In this document: one piece after another, positions 50,901 to 59,517 of the stretch
How positions within the stretch are numbered: the stretch's first letter is position 1
Layout: each line of letters opens with the position of its first letter
Source: Bovifimicola ammoniilytica
Lineage (GTDB): Bacteria; Bacillota; Clostridia; Lachnospirales; Lachnospiraceae
DNA length: 64,000 nt
Direction of reading: 5' to 3'
Assembly: GCF_025567085.1 (NCBI RefSeq)
Contig: NZ_JAOQJN010000004.1
Coordinates: forward strand, 62,001-126,000
Notes under the pieces: model-generated
The model's database searches: none
Told to the model about the DNA's origin: nothing
The model's input: the letters and a program-made list of their open reading frames with translations, nothing else
Position numbers and translations under genes: made by a program

Positions 50901-53900
50901 TTCAGGTGTGACACATACGAGCAACTATTATTACCAGATGGCAAAACCAGCATATGATTTTAAGGTTACTAACTTTATTAAGGATGGTCAGATTGAATAT
51001 GTTAATTTTGCAAATTTACAATTCACATATACAAATATGGATTATGTAAGATATTCCGTAGATAATGGCGCATTCGCTGAAATAACAGCAGATAATAACT
51101 TAATAAGCATTGGTTCTGATAAGAATATTGGTGATACAACTCAACTTATTGTTAAGTATAAACCAGTTGGTGGTGATGAAATTGTTATTACAACAACATT
51201 AAAGAAGTCAGAGTTAGCAAGTGTTGAGCATAATTATTTATCAGAAAATACAGCAACTAATAGTTCAGGACTTACAAATGATCCATTATTAACGACTACT
51301 GAGAATAGTGCTATAGTTGGTAAGACTAAAGGTGACGTATTAGTATACTTATTAAGAGTATCACTTATGAATGTTAATTATCCAATTAATGTATTAGAGG
51401 TACAGCCTCAGGCTCATGCAACTGATTTAGATAATGCTAATATGGCTAAGAAAATTCTTCAGGCACTTAAGGTTGATATACCGAGTGATATAAACAAGAA
51501 TTATAAGAAGTATGTAAATGTTACAAGTATGAGCGTTAAAGAGTTTAATACTAGAAATGATGAGTTAACAGCAACTTATGATTTAATATATTTTGGTATT
51601 AACCCTGGATATCAATATGTATCAACAAGTGGCAAGACAAGTGGACGAACAAAGTATAATGATAGTTCAATGGATGGACTTATTTATACAGGTATTGGTG
51701 ATAAATATACTATTCATTCTGCATTTGGTGGTATGGCTGCATCAGATTATGAATATATTAATAATTCAAAAGGAAATAATGTTAAAAGTGGAATGTCAGA
51801 TGATTTGTATAACACTTGGAAGAAATATTATACAACAGGTATGACAGGAAATAGTAATTCTTCTTGGAATCTTAATATGTTAGATAGCATTTCAGGACGT
51901 TATTATATGAAAAATGGAATGAAGACAACAAGAATTGGTGGTAATGATATAACTGTCAGAAAAATGAACGAATTGTTAGAATATCTTAAGAGTGGATATC
52001 CAATTTTATTAGCTGATGAGATTATGAATTGTGATAATTCAGACATTTATGATGATAATAATGGATATGAAAAAAATAAGAATACATATACTAACAATGT
52101 AAGCAGATGGCCTTATGTAGATCATAATTCTAAAATGTATAATTTCATTTTACAGGCTAAAGCATTAGGTAAAGATGAAAATGGCAATTATACTGGACTT
52201 GATAGTGATGGCAATAAGGTATTTATGGATAATAAGTCATATGCAAGTTTGGTATCTATATCTAAAATGAGTGACGGTTCAAATCCTGAGTATTTGTCAT
52301 CAGACAATAAATTTGAAGGTGGATTAAGATTTGCTTTCAAGAGAGTTGAAATTCTTGACTTTGAGTTTAAGAGTGGACCAAAACAGTATGATGAAGGCGT
52401 AAGTTCAGGTAATACAGGTAAATATATTGAAGCTAATGAGCAGGAACATAGTTTGTATAATATCAATTTAGGATTTAAAGATGGAATTAAAATTAATGAA
52501 AATCAAATTGATGGAAAATATATTTATAAAGTATACATAGATAAATCTGGCGTTGGTAAATTTGAAGATGTTGATACGGTAGAATTATCACCTGAATATG
52601 AATTAATTAAAGATAATGATGGATATGTCACAGGTGTACATATATATGGAAACTGGCCAGAGAATATAGAAGGATTTATTCCTTGGAAAGTTGAAGCTGT
52701 TGATGTGAATAATGCTGGTCTTAAATATACATATATTGGAAATTCAGCATTTAGACGTAAAGAAGCTAAGGATGTCTATGTTTTATGGATTAAGGCACAG
52801 GAAGATAAGTGTACATTAGATTTCTGCAATACTGTTAAAAATTACTCAGGTGATTTTAGTAATGATTATAGAATACATCTTATAACTATGTATTTAGCAG
52901 ATTTTAATGCATATTACAGTAAAGACGTAAATTGTGATGAATTCCGTGATAATAAAGATTTGCTTTTTACGTCTGAGACTTCTAAATTAAAAGTTAAATC
53001 TGTATGGGATTATGCAAAGACAAAATCAGCTTATGCAAAGAACAATTATAATATGGGCTCTAATGGAAATAGCAAAGAAGATAAACTTGATACGAAAAAA
53101 TTAAATGAATTAAGTGATAATACAGAATTAGATATGATTGTATGTGGTTTCTGTGATTCATATTCTCAGCTTGACATTAATGATATAGCAGCTTTAAAGA
53201 ATATTGAATATTTTGTTAATTCAGGTCATTCACTATTATATTCACATGATAATTCATCATTTAATAGTACAATACATAGATATTCAAAAAATGGATATAT
53301 TTCCCAGGGTGGAACAGATTGGGCAAGATATGAGACATATTTCCTTAAGACATTAGTTGGACAGGATAGATATGGTATAACAGCTAGTGAGTCTGATTTA
53401 CCTGAAGAATATGTAAATGCAAGAAAGTATTTGGATACAAGTAAAATTGAACAGGCAGATTTACGAGGAATGACAGAAACCTGGACATTTATAAGTAATG
53501 GCTGGGGCGGAGATAAGAAAGGTAACAAGCTATACGTAAAAGATATTGGCTCAAGTGAATATGTAAATATTAATACATATGCAACTACTACAAAGATTCT
53601 TCAAATGAATAAAGGTCAGATAACAGCATATCCATTTGTTTTGCCTGATTCTTCTAAGTTTTCGGTAGCAACTACACATACACAGTATAGTGAATTGAAT
53701 CTGGAAGATAGTGAAGTAACAGTATGGTATGCACTTGATTCACAACAAAATACAAAGAATATATATTATTATACTAAGGGTGATGGTTGTAACAACTATT
53801 ATATCTATTCAAAAGGTAATGTAACTTACACAGGTGCCGGACATTCGAGAATTTCAGGAATTGATGAACAGAAGTTGTTCGTAAATACATTGGTTGCTTC

Positions 53901-54441
53901 AATTAAAACAGGTAACTATGCACCAGTTGTTAAGGTTAATAATGCAATTAGTATAACGACTACAGAGAAAATTATTAATTATTATAAAGACAATGGTGCA
54001 ACAGTAACATTTACCGTTTCAGATTACGATTTGAAGGATAATGAAGAAAAAGGATTTTCAGATTTTAGAATCTACATAGATGTAAATGGAAATGATAAAT
54101 ATGATGAAGGTGATATTTTAATTAATGATCCAGATAATGCAGACATTTCTGATAATACATATATGAGAGATACAAATGATGAAAATGTTAAAATTAATAT
54201 TACAAAAGACAATTTAAAGAATAAAAAAGCTTATTCATTCTATTTGTCTGATGGTGATATTAAAGAGTTAGAGACAAGATTAGGTGCTAAGATTGAAAAC
54301 TATAATATTATAGTTGAAACTATCGATAATGGTTACTTAAAAGCTAAAGATGATGTATATCGAGAAGCTACTAAGATTAAGGCTTCTGATAAGTTTAAGT
54401 TAAAAGAAAGAGAAGAAGCTAAGTTATTCAACTTAAATTAA
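47938..54441 (+). CDS. Giant membrane-anchored extracellular protein, probably pilus-associated
   Basis: 2167 residues with one N-terminal membrane segment (about 15-37) and the rest outside. Three regions share a similar plan: a strand with hydrophobic Ile/Leu ('EIKILEIVAREGEQ' near 55, 'YPINVLEVQPQ' near 1147, 'KDVYVLWIKAQ' near 1609), then a Rossmann-like strand ('ADLIYINSND' 162, 'YDLIYFGINPG' 1213, 'LDMIVCGFCDSY' 1730) and, in the last two, 'LKSGYPILLADE' / 'VNSGHSLLYSHD'. Residues 200-620 are helical; 650-1130 beta-rich. The C-terminus has 'DVNGNDKYDEGD', a calcium-loop-like motif. It resembles large DUF5057-type proteins as I recall them, but this is uncertain. Position at the end of the pilus operon suggests an adhesin or PilY1-like role. 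Confidence 0.7.
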   Translation: MAIKNFIVKNKKKSICFLTALIICIVSVFSVIIVKQINAGVFRKDENGNNVSVNEIKILEIVAREGEQVLGYTVEGQEPISVSNIESYKGNMDLDVTDFKNVTGYDVTKKANNDGTFSYKVNGSKLNRTFNNNVLGESMSKGEIQVKAIQAADVKVSDVEWADLIYINSNDYNSNLMYYYDQFVCNGSMGIEPGQLGQNYNDVYLVNQDKLYSSIDKIIRSVGNKKVADTLTNEDFEYVQIKLANQEEINANLSNYKEYNLSYYREKFGSLDEEISDNIEEGITRINKLLSDINSEAEETALGKLYDLQGRTLTDEEKEENKVYFLPAGFSNYLEFNADKYFNEISTYTLGITATNIKAIINNVNADVSVESLKTLLQYKNKAVQALNNPPVDPEADKYGFTQDDYDTISECFKKVNLGNINEGILFNYTEAFLNESFKFTTADAEAIRGLIDSVNKAKQDEVLDELANAVADEEKMNNFCDNAETNFEYADINGYDKYYINNYIDALKQLTDANTFKTDAKCDLTKIEKFIEDVNKNTEVFEDVEVSCDLVWKVATSIYNKAMSEDVALMYNTELLTNKTLGDYTQDLTEVAKANESVMNLANREKVDNTNNVYKLLLLSRQIRDSYYADNLSAKIDVSGVYYPAGLDGEAEGINSWNMNTFDGDDGNVGDTSINYAKYREPEVVGQTYGSDGTNGSSTNYVYKRIYSFTGDQFFGGAKFTSDAVSDDKSYIITANSGYSDSTTDLIVTSDLEDDNYILISAENNASYQTNNCIYAHFWDDNNISYKEEFVKVSGEAKGSNGKYTLYKVCVPKGYRHVLLTNIASWNGNIKTADYTLPSDYKGKLFYISGNTIKQDTSGRNNYVLAGINNSKLNDTVVFNGSMDMKFWAYNNEVASNNFTASYRLYVDNTVIFSSNDAGYHYLEGVSNAGNQPFTMSDTIKIKDAQTVIVGDDEIKLYANDGQNFRGQLLSLSSSNKLRIELNYNDASGVTHTSNYYYQMAKPAYDFKVTNFIKDGQIEYVNFANLQFTYTNMDYVRYSVDNGAFAEITADNNLISIGSDKNIGDTTQLIVKYKPVGGDEIVITTTLKKSELASVEHNYLSENTATNSSGLTNDPLLTTTENSAIVGKTKGDVLVYLLRVSLMNVNYPINVLEVQPQAHATDLDNANMAKKILQALKVDIPSDINKNYKKYVNVTSMSVKEFNTRNDELTATYDLIYFGINPGYQYVSTSGKTSGRTKYNDSSMDGLIYTGIGDKYTIHSAFGGMAASDYEYINNSKGNNVKSGMSDDLYNTWKKYYTTGMTGNSNSSWNLNMLDSISGRYYMKNGMKTTRIGGNDITVRKMNELLEYLKSGYPILLADEIMNCDNSDIYDDNNGYEKNKNTYTNNVSRWPYVDHNSKMYNFILQAKALGKDENGNYTGLDSDGNKVFMDNKSYASLVSISKMSDGSNPEYLSSDNKFEGGLRFAFKRVEILDFEFKSGPKQYDEGVSSGNTGKYIEANEQEHSLYNINLGFKDGIKINENQIDGKYIYKVYIDKSGVGKFEDVDTVELSPEYELIKDNDGYVTGVHIYGNWPENIEGFIPWKVEAVDVNNAGLKYTYIGNSAFRRKEAKDVYVLWIKAQEDKCTLDFCNTVKNYSGDFSNDYRIHLITMYLADFNAYYSKDVNCDEFRDNKDLLFTSETSKLKVKSVWDYAKTKSAYAKNNYNMGSNGNSKEDKLDTKKLNELSDNTELDMIVCGFCDSYSQLDINDIAALKNIEYFVNSGHSLLYSHDNSSFNSTIHRYSKNGYISQGGTDWARYETYFLKTLVGQDRYGITASESDLPEEYVNARKYLDTSKIEQADLRGMTETWTFISNGWGGDKKGNKLYVKDIGSSEYVNINTYATTTKILQMNKGQITAYPFVLPDSSKFSVATTHTQYSELNLEDSEVTVWYALDSQQNTKNIYYYTKGDGCNNYYIYSKGNVTYTGAGHSRISGIDEQKLFVNTLVASIKTGNYAPVVKVNNAISITTTEKIINYYKDNGATVTFTVSDYDLKDNEEKGFSDFRIYIDVNGNDKYDEGDILINDPDNADISDNTYMRDTNDENVKINITKDNLKNKKAYSFYLSDGDIKELETRLGAKIENYNIIVETIDNGYLKAKDDVYREATKIKASDKFKLKEREEAKLFNLN

Positions 54442-54516
54442 TATTTAACTAATTCTTATCAATAGTTTTTATAGAAATAAATCTATATAAATACAATTTC
54501 TATTAAATCAAAACTT

Positions 54517-54571
54517 AAACCGACTTCAAAGAAATGGGCATAGTTCCAAGACTTAGAGGTCGGTTTTTTTA
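54517..54571 (+). terminator. Terminator of the pilus locus
   Basis: AAACCGAC...GTCGGTTT with additional inner pairing, followed by an uninterrupted T run, 75 bases after the giant gene. Confidence 0.88.
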
Positions 54572-54592
54572 TGCTATGTAATTAAATATATA

Positions 54593-54621
54593 TTGACAAA
54601 GAAATTAAAATGATATATCAT
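54593..54621 (+). promoter_or_regulatory. Promoter of comM-dprA-topA-codY
   Basis: TTGACA, 17-base spacer, TATCAT. A perfect TATAAT lies just beyond (54621-54626) but at 22 bases from the -35. The leader of about 130 bases carries a hairpin at 54659-54689. The 313 bases between the giant gene and comM hold only these elements and the terminator. Confidence 0.6.
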
Positions 54622-54658
54622 ATAATCAATAAGTAACATTAAAATTTAATTTAACAAA

Positions 54659-54689
54659 TTTAGTAAATGCAACAAACATATTTACTAAA
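54659..54689 (+). other. Leader hairpin upstream of comM
   Basis: TTTAGTAAAT and ATTTACTAAA form a perfect 10-bp stem with an 11-base loop in the predicted 5' leader. No T run follows. It may be an operator or an mRNA element. Confidence 0.4.
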
Positions 54690-54754
54690 GTATTTGTTAT
54701 ATATGGCAGTGGTACATATATATAAATGATTAACCAGTTATTATAATTAAAGGA

Positions 54755-56287
54755 GTGATATATATTTATTGTTGTATAAATAGTGGTGCAATATGGGGAA
54801 TAGAGCCATATGTTGTAAAAGTAGAGGCGGATATATCACAGGGTATGCCTTGTTTTAATATGGTAGGCTTATTGTCATCGGAAGTCAGGGAAGCCAGAGA
54901 AAGAGTGAGGAGTGCAATTAAGAATAGTGGAGAAAGTTTACCAATGTACAGGGTAACTGTTAATTTATCGCCAGCTGATAGGAGAAAGGAGGGGACAGGC
55001 TATGATTTACCTATTGCATTGTCGCTCTTGTGTGCAATGGGAAGACTAGATGTAAGCAGATTTGATAATACACTTATAATGGGTGAATTAGGACTTGATG
55101 GAAATATTAACAAGGTGAAAGGAATTCTTCCTATTATAAATATGGCGAAGAGATTAGGTTTTAATAAGTGCATTATTCCTAAAGGAAACAGTAATGAGGC
55201 AAGATATGCAGATAATATAAAAGTCTATACATTTTCTACACTTAGAGAAGTAATAAAATATTTCAATAATATACATAATGAAGAAAGTACGATTATAGAT
55301 AATATTAATAGAGAGGATGTATTAGATCAGAGTGAAAATGATTTTTCAGATATATATGGACAGGAGAGTGTTAAGAGGGCAATTATGATTGCTGTATCCG
55401 GGTGGCATAATATGTTAATGATTGGTGCACCGGGAGTCGGGAAGTCAATGTTAGCATACAGAATACCATATATTATGACAGAAATGAGTGAAGAGGAGAA
55501 AAGAGAAGTTTTAAATATACAGAGCATATGTGGATTAATTGTAAATAATGATTACATTTTGAAGAGACCATATTCTGCACCGCATCATACCATTACAAAA
55601 GCCGCATTGATAGGAGGAGGTAAAGAACCAAGACCAGGTGAGATAACAATTGCCCACAGAGGTGTAATGTTTCTCGATGAATTGCCGGAATTTTCACCAA
55701 TTGTATTAGATTCATTAAGACAACCTCTGGAAGAAAAGGTTGTTAAGATTCATAGAATGAATGGTAATTATGAATTTCCAGCCAATTGTCTTATTATTGC
55801 AGCAATGAATCCTTGTAAATGTGGATATTATCCCGATAGAAATAGGTGTAAATGTTCTGAGACAGATGTGATGAATTACTTAAATAGAATAAGTGGACCT
55901 ATTATAGACAGGATTGATATGAGTGTTGAAGTACCAAGAGTAGAAGCAGTGGATATAGGTAGTGAAGATAATAATATGAGTAGTAAAGAGATGAAAGAAT
56001 TGATAAAAAATGCAGTTGATAGACAACGAAGGAGGCAGAATGACAGATATAATAGCCAGTTATCAACAGATGAAATCAGGAGATATTGTAAGCTTGGAAA
56101 AGAAGAAACTGTATTTATGAAAGATGCTTACAAGAAGTTTGGATTAAGTATGAGAGGATATTATAAGGTTGTGAAGATAGCCAGAACAATTGCTGATATA
56201 GAGGGTGAAAGTATAATTAATATCAATCATCTGGCAGAAAGCTTAGGATACAGAATTTCTGATAATAAGTATTATAATAATATATAG
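54755..56287 (+). CDS. comM: ComM/YifB family Mg-chelatase-like ATPase
   Basis: Hexameric AAA+ helicase family; in Gram-negative transformers ComM drives branch migration during integration of incoming DNA. The roughly 510 residues show the N-terminal Lon-S5-like domain ('GMPCFNMVGLLSSEVREARE', 'RVTVNLSPADRRKEGTGYDL'), Walker A 'GAPGVGKSML', Walker B 'VMFLDELPEF', 'NPCKCGYYPDRNRCKC' and a C-terminal helical part. The start is unclear: GTG at 54755 overlaps the AGGAG site, and the only codon with proper spacing in frame is ATT at 54764. dprA follows after 24 bases. Confidence 0.93.
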   Translation: MIYIYCCINSGAIWGIEPYVVKVEADISQGMPCFNMVGLLSSEVREARERVRSAIKNSGESLPMYRVTVNLSPADRRKEGTGYDLPIALSLLCAMGRLDVSRFDNTLIMGELGLDGNINKVKGILPIINMAKRLGFNKCIIPKGNSNEARYADNIKVYTFSTLREVIKYFNNIHNEESTIIDNINREDVLDQSENDFSDIYGQESVKRAIMIAVSGWHNMLMIGAPGVGKSMLAYRIPYIMTEMSEEEKREVLNIQSICGLIVNNDYILKRPYSAPHHTITKAALIGGGKEPRPGEITIAHRGVMFLDELPEFSPIVLDSLRQPLEEKVVKIHRMNGNYEFPANCLIIAAMNPCKCGYYPDRNRCKCSETDVMNYLNRISGPIIDRIDMSVEVPRVEAVDIGSEDNNMSSKEMKELIKNAVDRQRRRQNDRYNSQLSTDEIRRYCKLGKEETVFMKDAYKKFGLSMRGYYKVVKIARTIADIEGESIININHLAESLGYRISDNKYYNNI

Positions 56288-56311
56288 CAATAAGATAAAA
56301 GGAGAACATAA

Positions 56312-57415
56312 TTGAATAATGAAGAATATTGGTATTGGATATGTAATATAGAAAATGTATGGAATAGTACAATTAGAAAACTACTTGAGATTTTTAAATC
56401 GCCGAAGGAGATTTATGAATGTAGTGAAAGTGAACTATCAAGATATATAAATAGTAGTAGTTTTAAGAATCATTATGAGCTCATAAGAAATATTGTTAAG
56501 TCAAGAAACGAATGTCTAATAAATGAATGTTATAATAAATTATATAAAAGGGAAATATATTTCATAAGTATTGATAATGAGAAATATCCTGATAGATTAA
56601 GAGGTATAGACAATTATCCATATGGAATTTATGTTAAGGGAAATATAAGTGCATTGTCAAAAAAGACTGTTGCAATAGTTGGTGCAAGAAATTGTACAAC
56701 ATACGGTAAGAAGATTGCTAAGGATATAGGATTTGAATTGGCGGCTAATGGTGTGAATGTTATAAGTGGATTGGCAAGAGGGATTGATTCAGCAGGATTA
56801 TGGGGAGCAGTAGATGCTAATGGAGTTGCAGGAGCAGTATTAGGGTGTGGAGTAGATATATGTTATCCAAGAGAGAATATTGAATTATATGAGGTTATTA
56901 AAGAAAATGGATTCATTTTATCGGATTATCCTATTGGAACAAAACCTTTAGCATGGCAGTTTCCACTAAGAAACAGAATAATTAGTGGTCTGGCAGATAT
57001 TGTCTTGGTGGTAGAAGCAAGAGAGAGAAGTGGCTCATTGATAACAGTTGAATATGCATTAGAACAAGGTAAGGATGTATGTGCAGTACCAGGCAGAGTC
57101 GGAGATGGACTTAGCAGTGGTTGCAACAGATTAATTAAAGAGGGTGCAGCTATGGTTTTATCAGCAAATGATGTATTACATGAACTTGGAATTAATAATG
57201 ATAGTAATATTAAATTTTTTAGAAAAAATGATATTGTACTTGAAAAAGAAATAGAAACGTTGTATAGTTATGTGGATTTCATTCCAAAGAATATACAGCA
57301 ATTGATGAACGAAACAGGTATGAGTTCGTCTGAAATATTAAGAGGATTGATAAAATTACAAATGATGAATTATATAGAAGAACCATCGAAAAACTACTAT
57401 TCAAGGAAGATTTAG
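56312..57415 (+). CDS. dprA: DNA processing protein DprA
   Basis: Protects incoming single-stranded DNA and loads RecA during transformation; also widespread in non-transformers. The 367-residue protein has an N-terminal helical part ('RKLLEIFKSPKEIYECSESE'), the Rossmann core ('VAIVGARNCTTYGKKIAKDI', 'GVNVISGLARGIDSAGLWGA', 'VLGCGVDICYPRENIELYE', 'RSGSLITVEYALEQGKDVCA', 'GCNRLIKEGAAMV') and a C-terminal winged helix. The start is TTG with AAAGGAG upstream. comM-dprA-topA-codY is a common Lachnospiraceae/Clostridia order. Confidence 0.95.
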   Translation: MNNEEYWYWICNIENVWNSTIRKLLEIFKSPKEIYECSESELSRYINSSSFKNHYELIRNIVKSRNECLINECYNKLYKREIYFISIDNEKYPDRLRGIDNYPYGIYVKGNISALSKKTVAIVGARNCTTYGKKIAKDIGFELAANGVNVISGLARGIDSAGLWGAVDANGVAGAVLGCGVDICYPRENIELYEVIKENGFILSDYPIGTKPLAWQFPLRNRIISGLADIVLVVEARERSGSLITVEYALEQGKDVCAVPGRVGDGLSSGCNRLIKEGAAMVLSANDVLHELGINNDSNIKFFRKNDIVLEKEIETLYSYVDFIPKNIQQLMNETGMSSSEILRGLIKLQMMNYIEEPSKNYYSRKI

Positions 57416-57430
57416 AAAAGGGGATTTATT

Positions 57431-59515
57431 ATGCCAAAGTATTTAGTTATTGTAGAATCACCAGCTAAAGTCAAAACAATCAAGAAGTTCTTAGGAGCAA
57501 ATTACAACGTAGTTGCTTCAAATGGACATGTACGTGATTTACCAAAAAGTACATTAGGTGTTGATATTGAAAATGATTATGAACCTAAATATATAACTAT
57601 CAGAGGAAAAGGAGATAAGCTTGCAGAACTTCGTAAGGAAGTGAAGAAGGTTGACAAAGTGTATCTTGCAACCGACCCTGACCGTGAGGGAGAAGCTATT
57701 TCATGGCATTTAGCAACAGCTCTGAAGTTAGATGATAAAAAGATGAGCCGAATTACATTTAATGAAATTACTAAGAATGCAGTTAAGGCTTCATTAAAGA
57801 ACCCAAGAACTATTGATATGAATCTTGTAGATGCACAACAGGCTAGAAGAATGTTAGACAGAATGGTAGGATATACTATAAGTCCACTTCTTTGGCAGAA
57901 AGTAAAAAGAGGCCTGAGTGCAGGTAGAGTACAGTCAGTAGCATTAAGAATGATTTGTGATAGAGAAGAGGAGATTAATGAATTTATTCCGGAAGAATAC
58001 TGGACTTTAGACGTTAATCTATTACCTGGTGGACATAAGAAACCAATTGTTGCAAAATTACATGGATATAAGAATAAGAAGATTGAGATTAAAAATAGAA
58101 GTGAAATGGATAAAGTACTTGCAGCTATAGATAATGCGACATATAGTATTTCAGAGATAAAGAAAGGTGAGAGAATTAAGAAATCACCACTGCCATTTAC
58201 TACAAGTACATTGCAGCAGGAGGCTTCTAAGACACTTAATTTTTCAACACAGAAGACTATGCGGATTGCTCAGCAGTTATACGAGGGAATTGATATAAAA
58301 GGACAGGGAACAATAGGTATAATTTCATATTTGAGAACTGATTCTACCAGAGTATCTGAAGAAGCTGATAATATGGCAAGAGAATTTATCAATAAGAATT
58401 ATGGTGAAAACTATTTAGCAAAACAAAATACACAAAAGAAAAGTGATAATAAGATTCAAGATGCACATGAGGCTATAAGACCTACGAATATGGAACTAAC
58501 GCCAGCAAGAATTAAAGATGATTTATCAAGAGACCAATTCAGATTATATCAGTTAATATGGAAGAGATTCACTGCGAGTAGAATGGAGAATGCAAAATAT
58601 GAGACAACATCTATAAAGATATCTGCAGGAGATTATGATTTTATATGTGCAGCTTCTAAGTTAGCGTTTGACGGCTTTATGTCAGTATATATGACAGAAG
58701 ATGACAAGGAAGAGAATAAATCAAATGTTCTAATGAAAAATATTGATAAAGATTCAAAATTACAGTTTGTAGAGCATTTAGAAAAACAACATTTTACACA
58801 ACCACCAGCACATTATACTGAAGCAGGTTTAGTAAAAGCATTAGAGGAACAGGGAATAGGAAGACCTAGTACTTATGCACCTACAATTTCAACCATAATA
58901 GCCAGAAGATATATTGTTAAAGAGAATAAAAACTTATATGTAACTGAATTAGGTGAGATAGTAAATGAGATAATGAAAACAGCATTTCCAGTCATAGTTG
59001 ATTCTAGCTTCACAGCTAACCTAGAATCTTTATTAGATGGAATCGAAGCAGGCAATATACAGTGGAAAACTGTAGTAAGAAACTTTTATCCTGATTTGGT
59101 AGAAGCTGTAAGTAATGCGGAAAAGGTACTTGAGAAAATCAAGATAGAGGATGAAGTTACAGATGTAGTCTGTGAAGAATGTGGAAGAAATATGGTTATA
59201 AAATATGGACCACATGGTAAGTTTCTTGCTTGTCCGGGATTTCCTGAATGCAGATTTACAAAACCATATTTTGAGAAAACAGGCATTAAATGTCCAAAAT
59301 GTGATGGTGAATTAGTTATAAAAAAGACTAAAAAGGGAAGAAAGTATTATGGATGTGAGAATGCTCCGGAATGTGACTTTATGTCATGGCAGAAGCCTTT
59401 AGAAGAGAAATGTCCGGAATGTGGAAGTTATCTGATTCAAAAAGGAAGCAAGGCCGTATGTTCAAATGAAACATGTGGCTATGTGAAAGTGATAAATAAG
59501 AAAGAAAATGAGTAA
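57431..59515 (+). CDS. topA: DNA topoisomerase I
   Basis: Type IA topoisomerase that relaxes negative supercoils. The 694-residue protein has the TOPRIM domain ('YLVIVESPAKVKTIKKFLG', 'LATDPDREGEAISWHLA' with the DxDxE acidic triad), 'RRMLDRMVGYTISPLLW', the active-site Tyr near residue 300 in 'ISYLRTDSTRVS', and three C-terminal zinc-finger units ('CEECGRNMV', 'CPKCDGELV', 'CPECGSYLI'). The ribosome binding site is AAAAGGGG. codY begins two bases after its stop, so the two are translated together. Confidence 0.97.
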   Translation: MPKYLVIVESPAKVKTIKKFLGANYNVVASNGHVRDLPKSTLGVDIENDYEPKYITIRGKGDKLAELRKEVKKVDKVYLATDPDREGEAISWHLATALKLDDKKMSRITFNEITKNAVKASLKNPRTIDMNLVDAQQARRMLDRMVGYTISPLLWQKVKRGLSAGRVQSVALRMICDREEEINEFIPEEYWTLDVNLLPGGHKKPIVAKLHGYKNKKIEIKNRSEMDKVLAAIDNATYSISEIKKGERIKKSPLPFTTSTLQQEASKTLNFSTQKTMRIAQQLYEGIDIKGQGTIGIISYLRTDSTRVSEEADNMAREFINKNYGENYLAKQNTQKKSDNKIQDAHEAIRPTNMELTPARIKDDLSRDQFRLYQLIWKRFTASRMENAKYETTSIKISAGDYDFICAASKLAFDGFMSVYMTEDDKEENKSNVLMKNIDKDSKLQFVEHLEKQHFTQPPAHYTEAGLVKALEEQGIGRPSTYAPTISTIIARRYIVKENKNLYVTELGEIVNEIMKTAFPVIVDSSFTANLESLLDGIEAGNIQWKTVVRNFYPDLVEAVSNAEKVLEKIKIEDEVTDVVCEECGRNMVIKYGPHGKFLACPGFPECRFTKPYFEKTGIKCPKCDGELVIKKTKKGRKYYGCENAPECDFMSWQKPLEEKCPECGSYLIQKGSKAVCSNETCGYVKVINKKENE

Positions 59516-59517
59516 AT

